Shown here: one piece after another, positions 36,822 through 48,298 of the stretch | Numbering within the stretch: the first letter of the stretch is position 1 | How the letters are laid out: each line of letters begins with the position of its first letter | Assembly: GCA_037178975.1 (NCBI GenBank) | Contig: JASJZH010000005.1 | Span: 5,146,001-5,210,000 of the forward strand | Source: Oscheius tipulae | Lineage: Eukaryota; Nematoda; Chromadorea; Rhabditida; Rhabditidae | Direction: 5' to 3' | DNA: 64,000 nucleotides | The notes under the pieces: model-generated | The model's input: the letters and a program-made list of their open reading frames with translations, nothing else | What the model was told of the DNA's origin: nothing | Database searches by the model: none | Position numbers and translations under genes: made by a program

Positions 36822-37780
36822 AGCTGAGAAGGAACTTCTTCGCGAAGAGCTTCAGAAGGTACCGATTTTATGACTCTCTTCTAATTGGGTATTTTTCTAG
36901 ACCGAAGACGAAATCACAACACTAAAGCAGGTTCTGACGGCTCGCCAAAAGCATGCTGCCGAGCTAAAGAGAAAACTCGGACTGAGCCCCCTTGTAGAGC
37001 TCACCAACGACATCAACAAAGGACTGAAGACTGTCACCGACTCTGAAGCGTATGTTTCACCACTTTTCTACATGAGTCTTCTACTTACAGATTCCACAAG
37101 ACGCAAGAAGTTGCCGGAGTCGCTGCCGATACTGTGAAGGAGAAGTGGAACGGCATGAGGAACTCTTCTCTCTTCAAATCGTTCGAGAGCAAGCTGGGAA
37201 CCGCCTATCAAAGTGTAAGTTTGTTTAATCTTAGTTAATTTCCACTTTTCGATATTAGACCATTCGTTTATCAGTTGATAGTTCAGCACTAGTCATTTCC
37301 AAGCTTTTTTTTTATGGCGGGGCGTAGCAATGGGTTCTCTTGCGTTCTAAAAAATCTTAGACTCATAACTGGCGTTTCGTCAGTCCGTCATTTTCAAGTA
37401 ATTTGAGCGAAACAATTCAGATCCTACCTGATTTGCCTCATGACTCCTATCTAATATCTTGTCAAAAACTGCATACTCCCTTCTTTCGTCAAAATTGCTA
37501 CTTTTCGGTTAGTGCAGAGTTTTGCACAGGTCTATATAATCCGTTTGACATATCCAGAACGGATGAATCCCTTTTTGATCAAAAAGCAAGCAAACAGAAG
37601 TAGAAAAAGTCGAGTTGCTCAGATGTTCGAAGATCGTCGCAATCAAAATTATCCTCTTCTTATCAAAAGCGTTTTTAGGCCAAGATGGCAGCCTCGACAT
37701 CAATTGACCATCTTGCCGGAGCTGCTCGCGCTCCAAGTCAGGCAGCCACCCCAGCAGATGAAGCCAAGCCGATCGTCTAA
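36685..37780 (+). CDS. Tumor protein D52 family protein
   Basis: Small coiled-coil adaptor of membrane trafficking. Exons 36685-36706, 36779-36858, 36901-37049, 37091-37214 and 37679-37780 give 158 residues in phase. The family core is visible: LSEAEKELLREELQKTEDEI, TLKQVLTARQKHAAELKRKL (coiled coil), GLSPLVELTNDINKGLKTV, then KTQEVAGVAADTVKEKWNGM with NSSLFKSFESKLGTAYQS. The last exon is a short Ala-rich tail after a 464-base intron. The ATG follows TCTTTCAG by 19 bases, which fits a trans-splice or 5' UTR splice acceptor. Confidence 0.9.
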
Positions 37781-38427
37781 CCAAGTTCTCGTCATCTCCA
37801 AACGACCTTCCATTCTGCACACGGTCTGAGATTTGTCCTATTCTATTCTGTCACCTTAGTGTGCTAAATCTATCTGTGATTCCGTACCCGCTTGAACCCC
37901 CTATGGCTAGCTTTTACTCCCTTTTTTCTATCCCCTTACGTGTATATTTACTCTGCGTATATGTATTCTGCTCCCCTGACCTTTTTTACTTCTCTCCTTT
38001 GACATAATGCTTTGTGTTATGTATAACGATATAAAGTTGTTCCAGTGAGTCATCTGTCACACAATGATGTCAATCTTCCCCATTTCGCAAACTGGTGGAC
38101 TCTAATGTAAACTCAGCCAGGCTTCCTCCCAAAAATCTATAAGGAACTGAGTTAAATGAAGAGCGGAAGGCCAATTTGGGATGGGGGATAAGGAATATAT
38201 TTTGAGTTTCGGTGGACGTCGACAAAAATCCGAAAATTCTACTCGATTCATTGTGGGGATGACACAAGGCTCAGGACAGTGTCTTACAAGTCATCAGCAT
38301 TTTTGGGCGGAAATACCATTTAAGAGATTAGAAATTCGAGTGGAGAAGGTTACCTAACCTTGGAATCTGTTTGTTAGCCTGTTTTCTGCAAAACTGTTTT
38401 CCAGCTCATTGGCCGTCCACGGGACGG
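37781..38427. other. 3' flank of the TPD52-family gene
   Basis: About 650 bases of AT-rich sequence with pyrimidine tracts. No gene, repeat or RNA recognised. Confidence 0.35.
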
Positions 38428-38435
38428 TTATAAAA
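38428..38435 (+). promoter_or_regulatory. TATA box before a small ORF
   Basis: TTATAAAA lies 52-59 bases upstream of the ATG at 38487, resembling the arrangement at the FABP and Cys/Pro-rich genes. Confidence 0.35.
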
Positions 38436-38486
38436 TTATCCACGTCGTTGTTTATGATCCGGCGAGTCGTGGATCCCAGCAAATAA

Positions 38487-38597
38487 ATGCAGGGACCTGA
38501 GGAATATCGGAGGTTAGGAGAACTTCTTGAAGAAAACCTTCGCGAGATCCCTTGTTCTAGCTGTTCTCGACCAATTAATCCATCTGGCAGAGATTAG
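38487..38597 (+). CDS. Hypothetical 36-residue protein with a CxxC motif
   Basis: An ORF too short for ordinary gene finding. It starts MQGPEEYRRLGELLEENLRE and contains CSSC before a TAG stop. Charged, protein-like composition and a TATA box 50-60 bases upstream are the only support. No family recognised; the frame could continue through an unseen intron, because sequence to about 38740 remains open in other frames. Confidence 0.25.
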   Translation: MQGPEEYRRLGELLEENLREIPCSSCSRPINPSGRD

Positions 38598-39209
38598 CTT
38601 ATCAATCATGACCGGGGCTGGAGAAAGAAGTGTCATGGCAACGGCGGAGAGTGAGAACGAGACCTCGACACGCTCCACTTCCCTCGTCAGGAAGCGACTC
38701 ACCGAAACAGCAAATCTCTCTTTCCTCCGGCTCTTCTGACCCCCTACTTGCTACACTTGCTTTCCTATGAACACTGTTCCAGTCCACTCCGTGCCAATCT
38801 TGCTATCGGTATTCTGAACTCCTTGCAGTGTTTTGAAACAAACAGTCTGAAAGGGATTGGAGAACCTAGTACTGAACACGAGAGCCAAGTGTAATAAAGA
38901 GACCGTTTAAAGAAAGCAATGTCTTTGTTGGACTCTAACAAATGGAAACCTAGACCAACATGACTGCCTTCAATCTGGTTATCTGTTTTCACTTCTTACG
39001 TGTTTCTGTCCCCGTGTTATGTTTTACCTGCCTTATCTTCGTATAACATATCTCCCCGGTAATCCTTCGGGCTCCTCCAACTCATTCCTCACACGTGACG
39101 GATAAAGATAATCTTTGTCCCTTATGAATATGTGCTTTGTCGACTGGCTTTGAACTTTTCTTCCACACTCTCGGCTATACGACTCTTTTCAGTTTGGAAA
39201 GGTCAAAGA
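38598..39209. other. Gap before the adenylate kinase gene
   Basis: About 600 bases. An ORF ending at 38739 (Ser/Thr/Glu-rich) is the only coding-like feature and is unsupported. The rest is likely promoter for the kinase gene. Confidence 0.3.
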
Positions 39210-42200
39210 ATGGGAGCCGAGGCGAAACTCTATCTTCAAGAGCATCGAATACCGCAACTTTTCGAGGTTTCTTAGAAGTTTGACCTTCGAGAGTGTCCAT
39301 ATCAGGGTCTTATGACTGGATTGATATATAACCGACCACCGGATCCTATCAGTTTCCTGGAGCAGTCACTGCACCACATCAAGACTCATCCAAATGACGA
39401 ACTGACTTGGGACATGTTTATCGAGAAGGGAATGACCAGTTCCGGTGAGTTCATGGGAAGTTTTCCAGCTCGCGGTTCCAGTTCTCATGAGCCGTCAGGG
39501 AAGGTCCAGAAATATCTACCCAGTAGCTGGAAGTAACAACTTCAAAATCTTATTTTTACTCTTGAGAACTATCAATTTGAAACTTTTGGAAGATTCTGCC
39601 AATTAAAACGCAACTTCCCAACTTTCGAGGGTTAGCACCTAGAAGCAAAAAGTTTCTGCTTTAATTATAGTAGCAACAAAAGCTATAAAGGGAGAACACG
39701 TAATTTCGAATCGTCATGGCCACGGTACCTCCCGGAGACATCACTACCCAACTCGGAATGCTCCCTACGACGACAAGCACACCTACACAGCAAGATCATC
39801 AACTCTTCTGCTCGTCGCATCGGCTAGACCATAAAGACGATGAACATGAAGCGTCTTGGAGTGACCTGCGACTGTCTTAAGAAGGCTACTCTGATGACTG
39901 TGAGCTGCGACGCTTTCACCTTCGGACAGGAAGATACCTACAACGATCGCATCACCATCGAGTGGACCAAAATGCCAGATGAAGCCGCCAAGCAGTTCCG
40001 TCGTGAGTGGTTCCAGGGAGACAATGGTTCGTCGCAAGTACCTCCCGATCGTGTACAACCCCTGAATAAAGGTGCTATGTGGCAGTCTCGTATCGTCTCT
40101 CTTTGGTGTCTCTACGGAATAGCTTCTTGTTCTCTTCTATGTTTTTGTTCAAGTGGTCCCACTCTGGTAACTACTCTCCATGCCTTGCTTTTTTTTACTT
40201 CTATCTTCTTCGAGAGGAATTGACTCGGATGCTCTAATTCGTTTCCTGCAGGATCTTACAGCAGTTTCTAGAAGTTATGCCAAGGAAACCATCCCACAAA
40301 CTGTCCAAGACCAAATATAGGGAGGTTCTACATCCTCCGTCACACATGAAGACTGGCTGCTGTCGAATTTTCACGACTCTACTGGGCAATTCTATAGAAG
40401 TCTTTACCACTCTAGCAGACCTACCGCCTTCAAGCTGTGACTAGAAGGGAACCACCTCAGTCTACTTACAACGAGCAATCGATGACCAAGTAGAAAAGGA
40501 TACACACTCTCCAAAGTTCTTCCCGCTCGTTGGTCACAGCTGCCGGAAAAGGAGCTGCGGTGGCCATGGCACTTAAGAGACAACAATGTAGTAAGATATA
40601 CCCCATACCCTCTCAACCTTGCCTCTAAACATGCGCTCTCGAATAGGAGCTAGCCGGTCTCCAGATGCTACAGGTATTTTTTGGAATATTTTCAGACATT
40701 GACCAGATCATTGCTGCAGTTTCGTGAATGATTTGGTATCTATTAAAAATCGGGGTGCACTTATGAATCCGTGGTATTATCGTGATTCCAGAGCTGTCTC
40801 TACCACCCTTTTCGATAAAAAGTATAAAATGTCGGTAATATTGCTGAAGGAACTCTGTTCTCCCTATATTCCAAAACAAACCAATTGGATACCTCTACCC
40901 ATTGAAACCTGAACAAAATTGGTCCAAAAAAGAAGGTGAAGCAAAAGGGGCGACAAATTGCTCTCTCCCCCACTCCTCACATCGATAGAGACCCCATACC
41001 TGCTGTTGTTCCGAAGGAGAGAGTTATTTTGCAGATAGGAAGTCTATTGCCTCTAAGAGAGTCACTCGTCCTATATCCAAGAATCCAAAATCGTGAGTTA
41101 TTGTAATTCGTCTGATGAAGAGACTTTCAGTCCTGAAACAGCCGAGAGCCGTCGTGTATCAAGAGAGTCTCAAGAGTCGAGAGAGAAGACAGGGAGCAGC
41201 GGAATGGGTCTGGTTCGGACACCGTCAGTTACCAAAGCTGCCCAAGTGGCAGACATTCCTCATGTTCCAATCATCCTCTTCATGGGAGGACCTGGGGGTG
41301 GTAAGACTCGTCATGCTGCCAAGGTAGCTTCCTCGCTATCTGAACAAGGACTGGTACACATCTGCATGCCCGATATCATTCGGCAGGCGCTGGCCAGGTA
41401 CAAAGACAAGTATCCAGAATGGAGAGAGGCCAACGAACATTACATGAGAGGTAATACTTCTCTTTTTACTCGAAAAAAGAGTTTAGGAGAACTCATTCCC
41501 AATCATCTAGCCCTGTCCCTGGTGAAAGCGGAAATGGGCAGACATAAGAACGCTACGGCCTTTTTCCTGGAAGGGTTTCCGAGAGAAGCTCGCCAGGTGG
41601 AAGATTTCGAAAGACAGGTAGGCAAGGGGGTGAGGGAGGATGAGGGAGGCAAGAGATAGTGTTACTTCGAAAGTTTAGGTAAAAAATGTGAACATGGCTT
41701 TGATCATCGACTACGACGAGAAAACACTCCGAGATCATATGGAAAAACGCGGTCTCGGAATGGAGATCATCGACCAGAAGATCAAGGAATTCAAACAGAA
41801 GACTCTACCCTCTGCCAAGTACTTTGATGATCAAAAACTGCTTCATCTGGTAGATTTAATTCGGTGGAATACTGACAGATTTCTTTAGATTCCGGGGGAA
41901 AGAGACGATCATACAATTTACGAGAGAATGAGAGCTCTGGTGACGAAAGCCATGGAGACTGGTGTGCCAGTCATCAACAGTAATCCGCCTAGTCAACAGA
42001 CTCAGAGACCAATGGAGGTTGGTTCACTTTCCTCTCTGTTTCTGTCTTTCGCTGTCACGGTGTGTTCAGAGTCCACCGTCCGAAGCTGTCACTGTCACTA
42101 ACCAATCACCTTCTGATCCAAAAGCTAACACTGATGAACTACCCATTCAAACTGTACTGTTCTCACCTTTTCTTCATGTCTTGTGGTCTAGAGTAATTCA

Positions 42201-44366
42201 GAGAGAGTGCCTGTTGTGAATACTGTCCTGTCTATCCAACAAACTAACCCAGAAGTATCCCTTGAAGTGAGATGTCCAGTATCGGATAATGTTGTGAGTG
42301 TAGTACAGTAACCGCGTCATGTCTTGTTTAGAATCGTATCCCTGTCAGCTTTGCTCTAGATGAGCGTACTTCTTTGGCACCGACGGAACAGCCTTTTGAA
42401 CTGTCCAAGAGCTCAGAAAGTCGTCTTGAGCCTCAGCAAGAGAGCCAGTCTACTGTAAAAAAAGATCCCAAAGATCAAGATGCATCTCTCTCTTCCAAGG
42501 ATACAAAACTTGTTCCAACTGCAAACGGGCGAGATGGATTGACGAATGTCGTGCCGAAAAGAGATAATCAGCATGTATCAACTGACTCTTCTCCACTGGA
42601 AGCTATGGGAACTGTTCAATTTACCAGCAGAGACAGCAAAGTCGGACCTGAAATTGTCCAGGCCGAATCAATAAGACAAGTAACTAATCACTTGGAGAGT
42701 CAGTCTGGAAAAAGTGATGAGAATCTCTCCAATGGAGGTAGTCAAGCCGGGACGATTGAGCCTCCAATCAACGCGCCTCATTCTGCATCTATTTCCACTA
42801 ATGCATCGACTAACCCAACGGTACTATCTGGTGTCCAGTACTGAATCCAGTCCGTTCCAGAAGCTTTCTGGGCCCACTACTGTGGGCATTGTGCAGTCAA
42901 TGTCTGTCTCTGTTTCTTCACCTGTTCAGCTAGAGGTACTCTAGATTCTGAGAGCCAGGAATTCTTTTCTATAAACCACACGTTTCCCCACAATGTGTTG
43001 TTCAGAAACCACGCACCCCTCCAGTTGCCGTGGCTACATCACAACCACCACCTTTTCTTCCTGTTCGAGAGTCTACACCACCAAAAATTATTGGGCCCGA
43101 GGTCTTTTAGGCTTTTTGCCTTGAAAATGAAGATTCTTTTCGTTTCAGGAACCAGTCCCAGAAGTTCCACCAATTCCAACAGTCGGTCCTCTTCCTGAAG
43201 TTCCTTCGGAAGTCCGAGTCATCCCGCCGACAGCTGGTAAACAATAGTCGAATGGTGTGGGAGAAAAACATTATTCAGAGCCTCCGAATACAATCGTGAC
43301 CACGGCTACGATTCACAACTCTCGACCGGCTAGTCAACAATCCAGGAAATCGACAGCCGAGGGGCCGAGAACAGCCACCCCGAAGAGGAATGGGACACCC
43401 AAGGATCCACCGAGAACTACCAGTTGTAAGCCTACAACATTTGAAACGAATGAAAGAGTTTCAGCCCAGTACAGCACAGCTGAAGTACCTAGTGGCCTTC
43501 CAAACAATGCTCCAGTCATAATGCTTGTTGGTAAGGCTCTGTCTGTACTTTGATCTAATTGGAATCCCGCAGGAGCCCCTGGAGCTCTGAAAAACGACGT
43601 GGCCAGGCGAATCACCCAAAAGTACGACGGATTTGTCCTTGTGTCAATGGGAGACTTGCTCCGGAAAAGCGTCAGCGAGTCTCCAGACGACGAGCTGTGG
43701 AAACGAATCAATACCAAGATAATGGAAGGAGAGCCTGTCCCGACCGTAGTTTCTCACCTAGACTGTAACTCAAACTATCTTAGAAACTATGTCGCCAACT
43801 CTTGTACAATGAAATTCACACTGTCGGACAAGGAGCCTGGGGCTACGTGATCGAGGGCTATCCCAGGACCATATCTCAGCTAGACGATTTTGAAGGAGTG
43901 GTAAGGAACCAAGAGTTTAGATACGAAGATGGTTCTCAGGTTGCAAGGGTTGATGTAGCCATCCTGATTGACTGCACGGAGCAGTTCTGCGAGGAGATGG
44001 TGAAGAAGAGATTCGAGGAGAGTGGACACAGGAAAGGTAGGAAGAGACAGAAGAGACAGAAAATCTCTTCTTTCAGACGACTCTCCCGAAGTTTTCAAAG
44101 TGCGTCTGGCCACCTTCAAACAGGACACTCTGCCGATGCTGAAACATCTGGACGAGAGGGGAAAGCTGCGTGTTGTAGACGGAGACGGTGATGCAGACAC
44201 TGTCTTCAAAGAGGTCTCCCAGGTCATCGACGGAGCTCTTTTCATTGAAGGTACTGTAGTTTCAGTTAAATGGTTATGGTATTCAGAAGATGACGGGAGT
44301 GGCGGGAGCCTGGATGAGTCAAAGAAGAGTCTACGAACTCAGCAACAGCAGCAACAAGCCGTCTGA
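39210..44366 (+). CDS. Two-domain adenylate kinase, AK5-like
   Basis: Nucleoside monophosphate kinase. The N-terminal exons (39210-39266, 39306-39444) encode [19 protein letters not shown] and [19 protein letters not shown], the Dpy-30-like segment of AK5 proteins. After a 1.6 kb intron, exon 41035-41092 joins in phase. Kinase domain 1 has P-loop [15 protein letters not shown]-binding and lid regions, and [19 protein letters not shown] long Ser/Thr/Pro/Gln-rich linker (about 41980-43550, several small exons) follows. Domain 2 has [39 protein letters not shown] and [20 protein letters not shown]. It ends with a Gln run (QQQQQQAV). The linker exon borders are uncertain. The P-loop of domain 2 is degenerate. 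The closest family known to me is C. elegans F38B2.4 / human AK5. Confidence 0.82.
39684..39689 (+). promoter_or_regulatory. TATA box retained by the sperm-protein pseudogene
   Basis: TATAAA lies 27-32 bases upstream of the pseudogene ATG. It suggests the copy arrived as genomic DNA with its promoter rather than by reverse transcription. Confidence 0.45.
39716..40075 (+). pseudogene. Major sperm protein (MSP) pseudogene
   Basis: MSP is the nematode-specific cytoskeletal and signalling protein of amoeboid sperm. Recognisable blocks, in different frames, are [41 protein letters not shown], then [39 protein letters not shown] with QGD, and VRRKYLP.VYNP with TGA. Compared with the usual 126-127 residue family, about 15 bases are missing after TTQLG. 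Several small indels shift the frame and an in-frame stop interrupts the middle, so no intact protein can be made. It lies in the second intron of the adenylate kinase gene, same strand. Confidence 0.88.
40076..41034 (+). other. Remainder of the 1.6 kb kinase intron
   Basis: Downstream of the MSP pseudogene. Sequence 40250-40620 has protein-like composition in broken frames but no recognisable family. No start or splice support. Confidence 0.3.
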
Positions 44367-44896
44367 ACTTTGTAATAAATGTTGGTTAGACATCTGTCTG
44401 TCATTCGCACTGTTATCTAATTGGAATCCCGCAGGAGTCCCTGGAGCTCTGAAAAACGGCGTGGCCAAGCGGGTAACACAGATCCGAAGGCTCTAAGTCT
44501 TCAAACCAATCGACAAAGAAAATGTCTACCAATCCGTGCTTCTTGCCTCGTTTGAGTAGACAACAAGCCAAACTACGACGCGCAAAGTCAAAAGTTAGTA
44601 CGGTCAAGTAAGGCTCTCAAAGTACTATAAGTGTCTGTGAACCCCGTTTTCTCTCGATCCGGACCACTATATCACGTCACTGGTCATCTTCACCAACCCA
44701 CAACTCGTATTTTCGGGTTTGATCAAGCCGGCAACCTCTTACATCCTATCACTACGGACTTATCGTCTTGTCATCGAGCATAGTTTTCACTTGGGCTTAG
44801 GTACCACAACTGCCATGGTTTTAGGTTCTAGAAGTGACTTTTTTCAGCGATGTTGTAGATGTTTTGGCTAGTTTTTTGAGGCATAGAATCCTCGAC
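44367..44896. other. 3' flank of the kinase gene
   Basis: Contains TGTAATAAATG (poly(A) signal candidate, 44371-44381) and, from about 44412, a copy of an upstream kinase exon border (listed separately). No gene supported. Confidence 0.4.
44412..44500 (+). repeat. Partial duplicate of the kinase domain-2 P-loop exon
   Basis: Sequence matches 43555-43635 of the kinase gene closely (ctaattggaatcccgcagga, then tggagctctgaaaaacg), including the intron end and acceptor. It reads GVPGALKNGVAKR before a stop at 44494-44496. This is a downstream tandem remnant, not part of the predicted transcript. Confidence 0.75.
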
Positions 44897-45165
44897 TCAT
44901 CTATAGCTAACTTCCCAAGTCTTTTTTGATTCGCTCGTTAGTCCTATCGTAATTGTAGTCAGTCTTCATGTTATTAGATGCCGAAATAATCGGACTTACC
45001 GAAGAAATGGCAGCTGCCCTTACTTCCAGCGCATGCGATGACTTGGTCCGTCCAGAGATGAAGTTCGGCTCGGGCCCATTGAAGCTCGCTCTTAACTCGC
45101 ATCTTGAAGAGAACACCAGGCTTGTACCATGGCCGAGATGAGGTCGGCTCGGGATCGTCAGCTTT
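44897..45165 (-). CDS. Two-exon fragment of an unrecognised minus-strand gene
   Basis: Exon 45165-45000 begins after GTTCAG and ends at GTAAGT. It encodes KADDPEPTSSRPWYKPGVLF followed by KMRVKSELQWARAELHLWTD and a Cys-containing end (ACAGSKGSCHFF). A 56-base intron leads in phase to 44943-44897 (LTSESKKTWEVSYR, stop). Both borders are consensus and the composition is protein-like. No upstream exon or start was found, and no family is recognised. A short part of the exon (cgagttaagagcgag) recurs inverted at about 45270-45286, which suggests rearrangement. Confidence 0.3.
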
Positions 45166-45984
45166 CTGAACGGTTGTTTCATGTCACTCATTTTTTTGTC
45201 CCTGATTCTGTTGATAACGTATCTTGATGAGTGGTGACCGGGCTAATTCGAGTCATCTTCCCCCAAAGATTCGAGTTAAGAGCGAGTGGATGCCGTTGTT
45301 GTACAGCAGCCGTCAGCTCATGGACATCAGGTTGAGAGACAAACCGCTACTGTCGACGGACAGTGGGTTAGCAACAAGGTGGAAGTCCTAAAATTCTTTT
45401 GTGGGAGAAAAGAGATGACCAATCGAGTGGTGATTAGCCGAGTGCCACTTCTTCCTCTTCACTGGCGCCGCAGCTCCCAAAGCGCCACAAGCTTCTTCTT
45501 CACCGTCTCGACAGCCCTGGCCAGTCGTCAGGAGAGAACTATCGAAAATGGCGAGAAATAATTCCTCGAGTGGAAAAGGGTCGAAGGGTCTAACAATGAG
45601 GCGGAAAAAGCAAAATTCTAATGTTGCGGAGCCAAGATGCTTAAATGTGCCGAATACGAGCCAGAATGACAGGTTCCGCGCAAAGGTCATGTCCATTTGA
45701 ATTGGACCATAAAAGCGTCCTCCTTGTGGTTTGCTTTGTCTGTTTTTGTGGAAAAAAATGGCCAAGAGTTATGTTTAATAAGATTCTGCTGTTTTCGAAT
45801 ATCCTATTGCTCGAAAACTTGTGAGTTCAGATTGGAAGCCATATTAAAGTTGGTACCGCTGCTTTTTTGGTAATACCAGTGCCTATACTCTAAACTTTCC
45901 AGGACGACCCTCCGAGAGAGCGGTTACAGTGGCAGATTCGGACGGTGGATTCAGAGCATTAGCAGCAGTAGACTCAGCAAAGTT

Positions 45985-46170
45985 AAGATCAATAAGAGCA
46001 TACACTGTCTTTGAAGGTCATGGAAAGTACTGTAGTTTTGGTTCAAAAATCACGACGAAGACGACGGGATTGGAGGGGATCGAGAATCCAAACTCTGGAT
46101 GAGTCGAAGAAGAGTTGACTCAGAACCCGTCTGAAACTTGTGGTAAATGTTGGTTAGAGTTTTCATAACC
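45985..46170 (+). repeat. Degenerate second copy of the kinase 3' end
   Basis: Aligns with 44200-44395: shared blocks include actgtctt.aa, gtactgtagttt, agacgacggga.tgg, ctctggatgagtcgaagaag, cccgtctgaa.ctt and aaatgttggttaga. Indels abolish the frame. With the copy at 44412 it shows repeated tandem duplication of this locus. Confidence 0.65.
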
Positions 46171-46321
46171 TCTCCTGCAATAGGTCCAGTTTTTATGCAC
46201 ACTGTCAGAACGGTGAGTCAATGCTCCAGATTGACCTCGGATTGACTCCGTGACGCTCATCAGAGTAGCAATAGATCAAATGGAACCGGGCACTGTTCCG
46301 GGTAAGCCCTGAGGCATCGGC

Positions 46322-46339
46322 TGACTTGGCGCCAAGTCA
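46322..46339. repeat. Perfect 18-base palindrome
   Basis: TGACTTGGCGCCAAGTCA is its own reverse complement. It sits in gene-poor DNA near a second motif caatagac repeated at 46339 and 46358. Could be a dimeric protein-binding site; function unknown. Confidence 0.5.
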
Positions 46340-47431
46340 ATAGACGAGAATAATTGTCAATAGACACGGGGCGTGATACGTAAATATGGCGTAAGGTGCG
46401 CGTGCTCCCGCGAGGATCATCCCTCTTGCCTTCTGAGTCAGCGTGGAAAAAACAAAAGAGGTAGCGAATGAAGGGGTGATTAAGAGACAAGTCGGTAGTC
46501 GACAGTCTGTGCACTTCCAGTTGTTGACCTCGTCACTCTCAGCCTATGTGGATTTATGTCTCATTGTCTTTCTGTCTTAAGCCTATCACATGTGTACCAT
46601 TCTTCCAATCCATGCGAAAATTTTGACCCTAAATTCTTTGTTTTGTTCCGACAACAAGCATGTGCGCGCGAACACAGCTCATATAGTTACTGTTTGCCGG
46701 GCATTGGAACAAGCGCCAAAGCTGATGATTTGTGATGTAGGTTGGGTAAGAAAGAGCCTGATGATATTCCTGGGAAGGATGAGTTGGAAAACCGGGAGAA
46801 TTGTAAACAGCACACTCTGCCCTCGGGCGTGAACCTCTCTCAACACTCACGGCAGCAAACATTCTGTGCTCGGTCTCCAGTACCGTGGAGGTCTTTTTGA
46901 AGCCTTATTTTGAACTGTTTAGGCTTACTATTTGACTCTCCTCCAGTCTAGTCCATTAACTAATCCCCGATCTATGACCAGGCATGGTTTATTAATTTTT
47001 GATGGTCCTCTAATGCTCTTCTTCAAAACTTGCCAGTGTGTAGACTGGGCAACAGATTTTATATGCTAAATCTAAAAAAAAACATTAAAGGGGTCGAGGG
47101 TGCATCTTCGAAAGTTTACAAGCTACATGCAGCTGTCAAATCGTAATGAGAAGCCTCTTCGACCTGGAAACTCTGTTCATCATTTCTGTTATCTCTAGAG
47201 CTTCAAAATGAAACCGAGAGAGCAGGGACAGTTTACGGGATGATTTATCAGTTTACCAGTCTTCTATGAATTGATATATAGTTTTGATTAAAATAGTTTT
47301 GACAACAGTGAAATCACTGAAAGATAATCAAGGTTGAAGAGCTAGGAACCATTAGCTTTAGAAAAGAAGCATTTCAACTACAATACGTTTTACAAAAACC
47401 AAACAAGCAGTTATTCTCGAGCAGACTTCTT

Positions 47432-47617
47432 CTACGTGCCGTTTCCGGAAGCTGCACACTTGTGTTTGAGTTTCGACTTCCTAACTCGCCTTATTTGCCT
47501 ACTTTTCTGCGCGTGTCCTTCTCCGTCCCCACTATTCATTACCGTATTCAGTGCAGAGACAGATGACGGCACGAGAAAAAAGTAAGACAAAGACGAGACA
47601 GACAATCTGCAACCCAT
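47432..47617 (-). CDS. Hypothetical small secreted basic peptide
   Basis: A 61-codon single-exon ORF. It starts MGCRLSVSSLSYFFLVPSSV, signal-peptide-like, then turns strongly basic (RQIRRVRKSKLKHKCAAS). No promoter, splice site or family supports it, so it may be chance. Confidence 0.18.
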   Translation of the reverse strand: MGCRLSVSSLSYFFLVPSSVSALNTVMNSGDGEGHAQKSRQIRRVRKSKLKHKCAASGNGT

Positions 47618-48298
47618 ACCTTCTGCCCGACCCTCAGGTTCTTTCCGGTTTTACTTTCCGAGACCGCACGGTGTCCCTCCTAATTTTGTTCCAATAGAAA
47701 CGCTTTGGCAATGTTTGTCCAAGTCCGAAATGTGCCTGACCACCCCACTTTTCAAGAATCATTATTTGCTCCGATCTGCGGAACACATTGAAACGCACAA
47801 AGAATGAGAAGGATTGTTGATAACCTAGGTTTCCTCGGTGGCAAATAGGAAGGAGGAGCTTATTAGGCGGAGTAGACATACCGAGAAGTAGTACTGTAAA
47901 GTGTACACTAAATGTAAAAGAACTTTCTGCGGTGCGAGAACCATAGCAGGAATAGGACAAAAATTTTGTACCCACTTAAGAAAGTCGTTGAATCGTCATT
48001 TCATAAAAACCGGTTGAACTCTGAATGTATGGTGTGAGCAGCATTCATAAGCTTTGAAATGCTGGTGCTGACCGGAGGTCGTAATTTATCATTTTCGTGA
48101 GGTTTTACCAAGTTGTGAACGAGATTAAAGGCTACAGTTTTTATTAGCAGAACGATTAAAGTATATCGGACCACTATTTTTGATACATGAAAGGGAGATA
48201 GGAGCTTGGAGTAATCTCTTGTCCAGAATCCCCAATGTCGTATCTTTTACCGTTTTCTTTTCCCTTTTTCATCCAGATTCGCATTTTCCAGCTCCCTG

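Larger units (their letters stand above)
45166..48298. other. Sparse 3.1 kb intergenic region
   Basis: Holds a decayed copy of the kinase 3' end (45985-46170) and an 18-base palindrome (46322-46339). A minus-strand ORF at 47617-47432 has a hydrophobic, signal-like start (MGCRLSVSSLSYFFLVPSSV) and a very basic remainder. No confident gene. Confidence 0.35.

Noticed and set aside
44290..44496. ORF running from the kinase C-terminus through the duplicated P-loop copy
   Set aside because: It needs a different phase at the last intron. The phase-correct join ends at 44366 after the Gln run.
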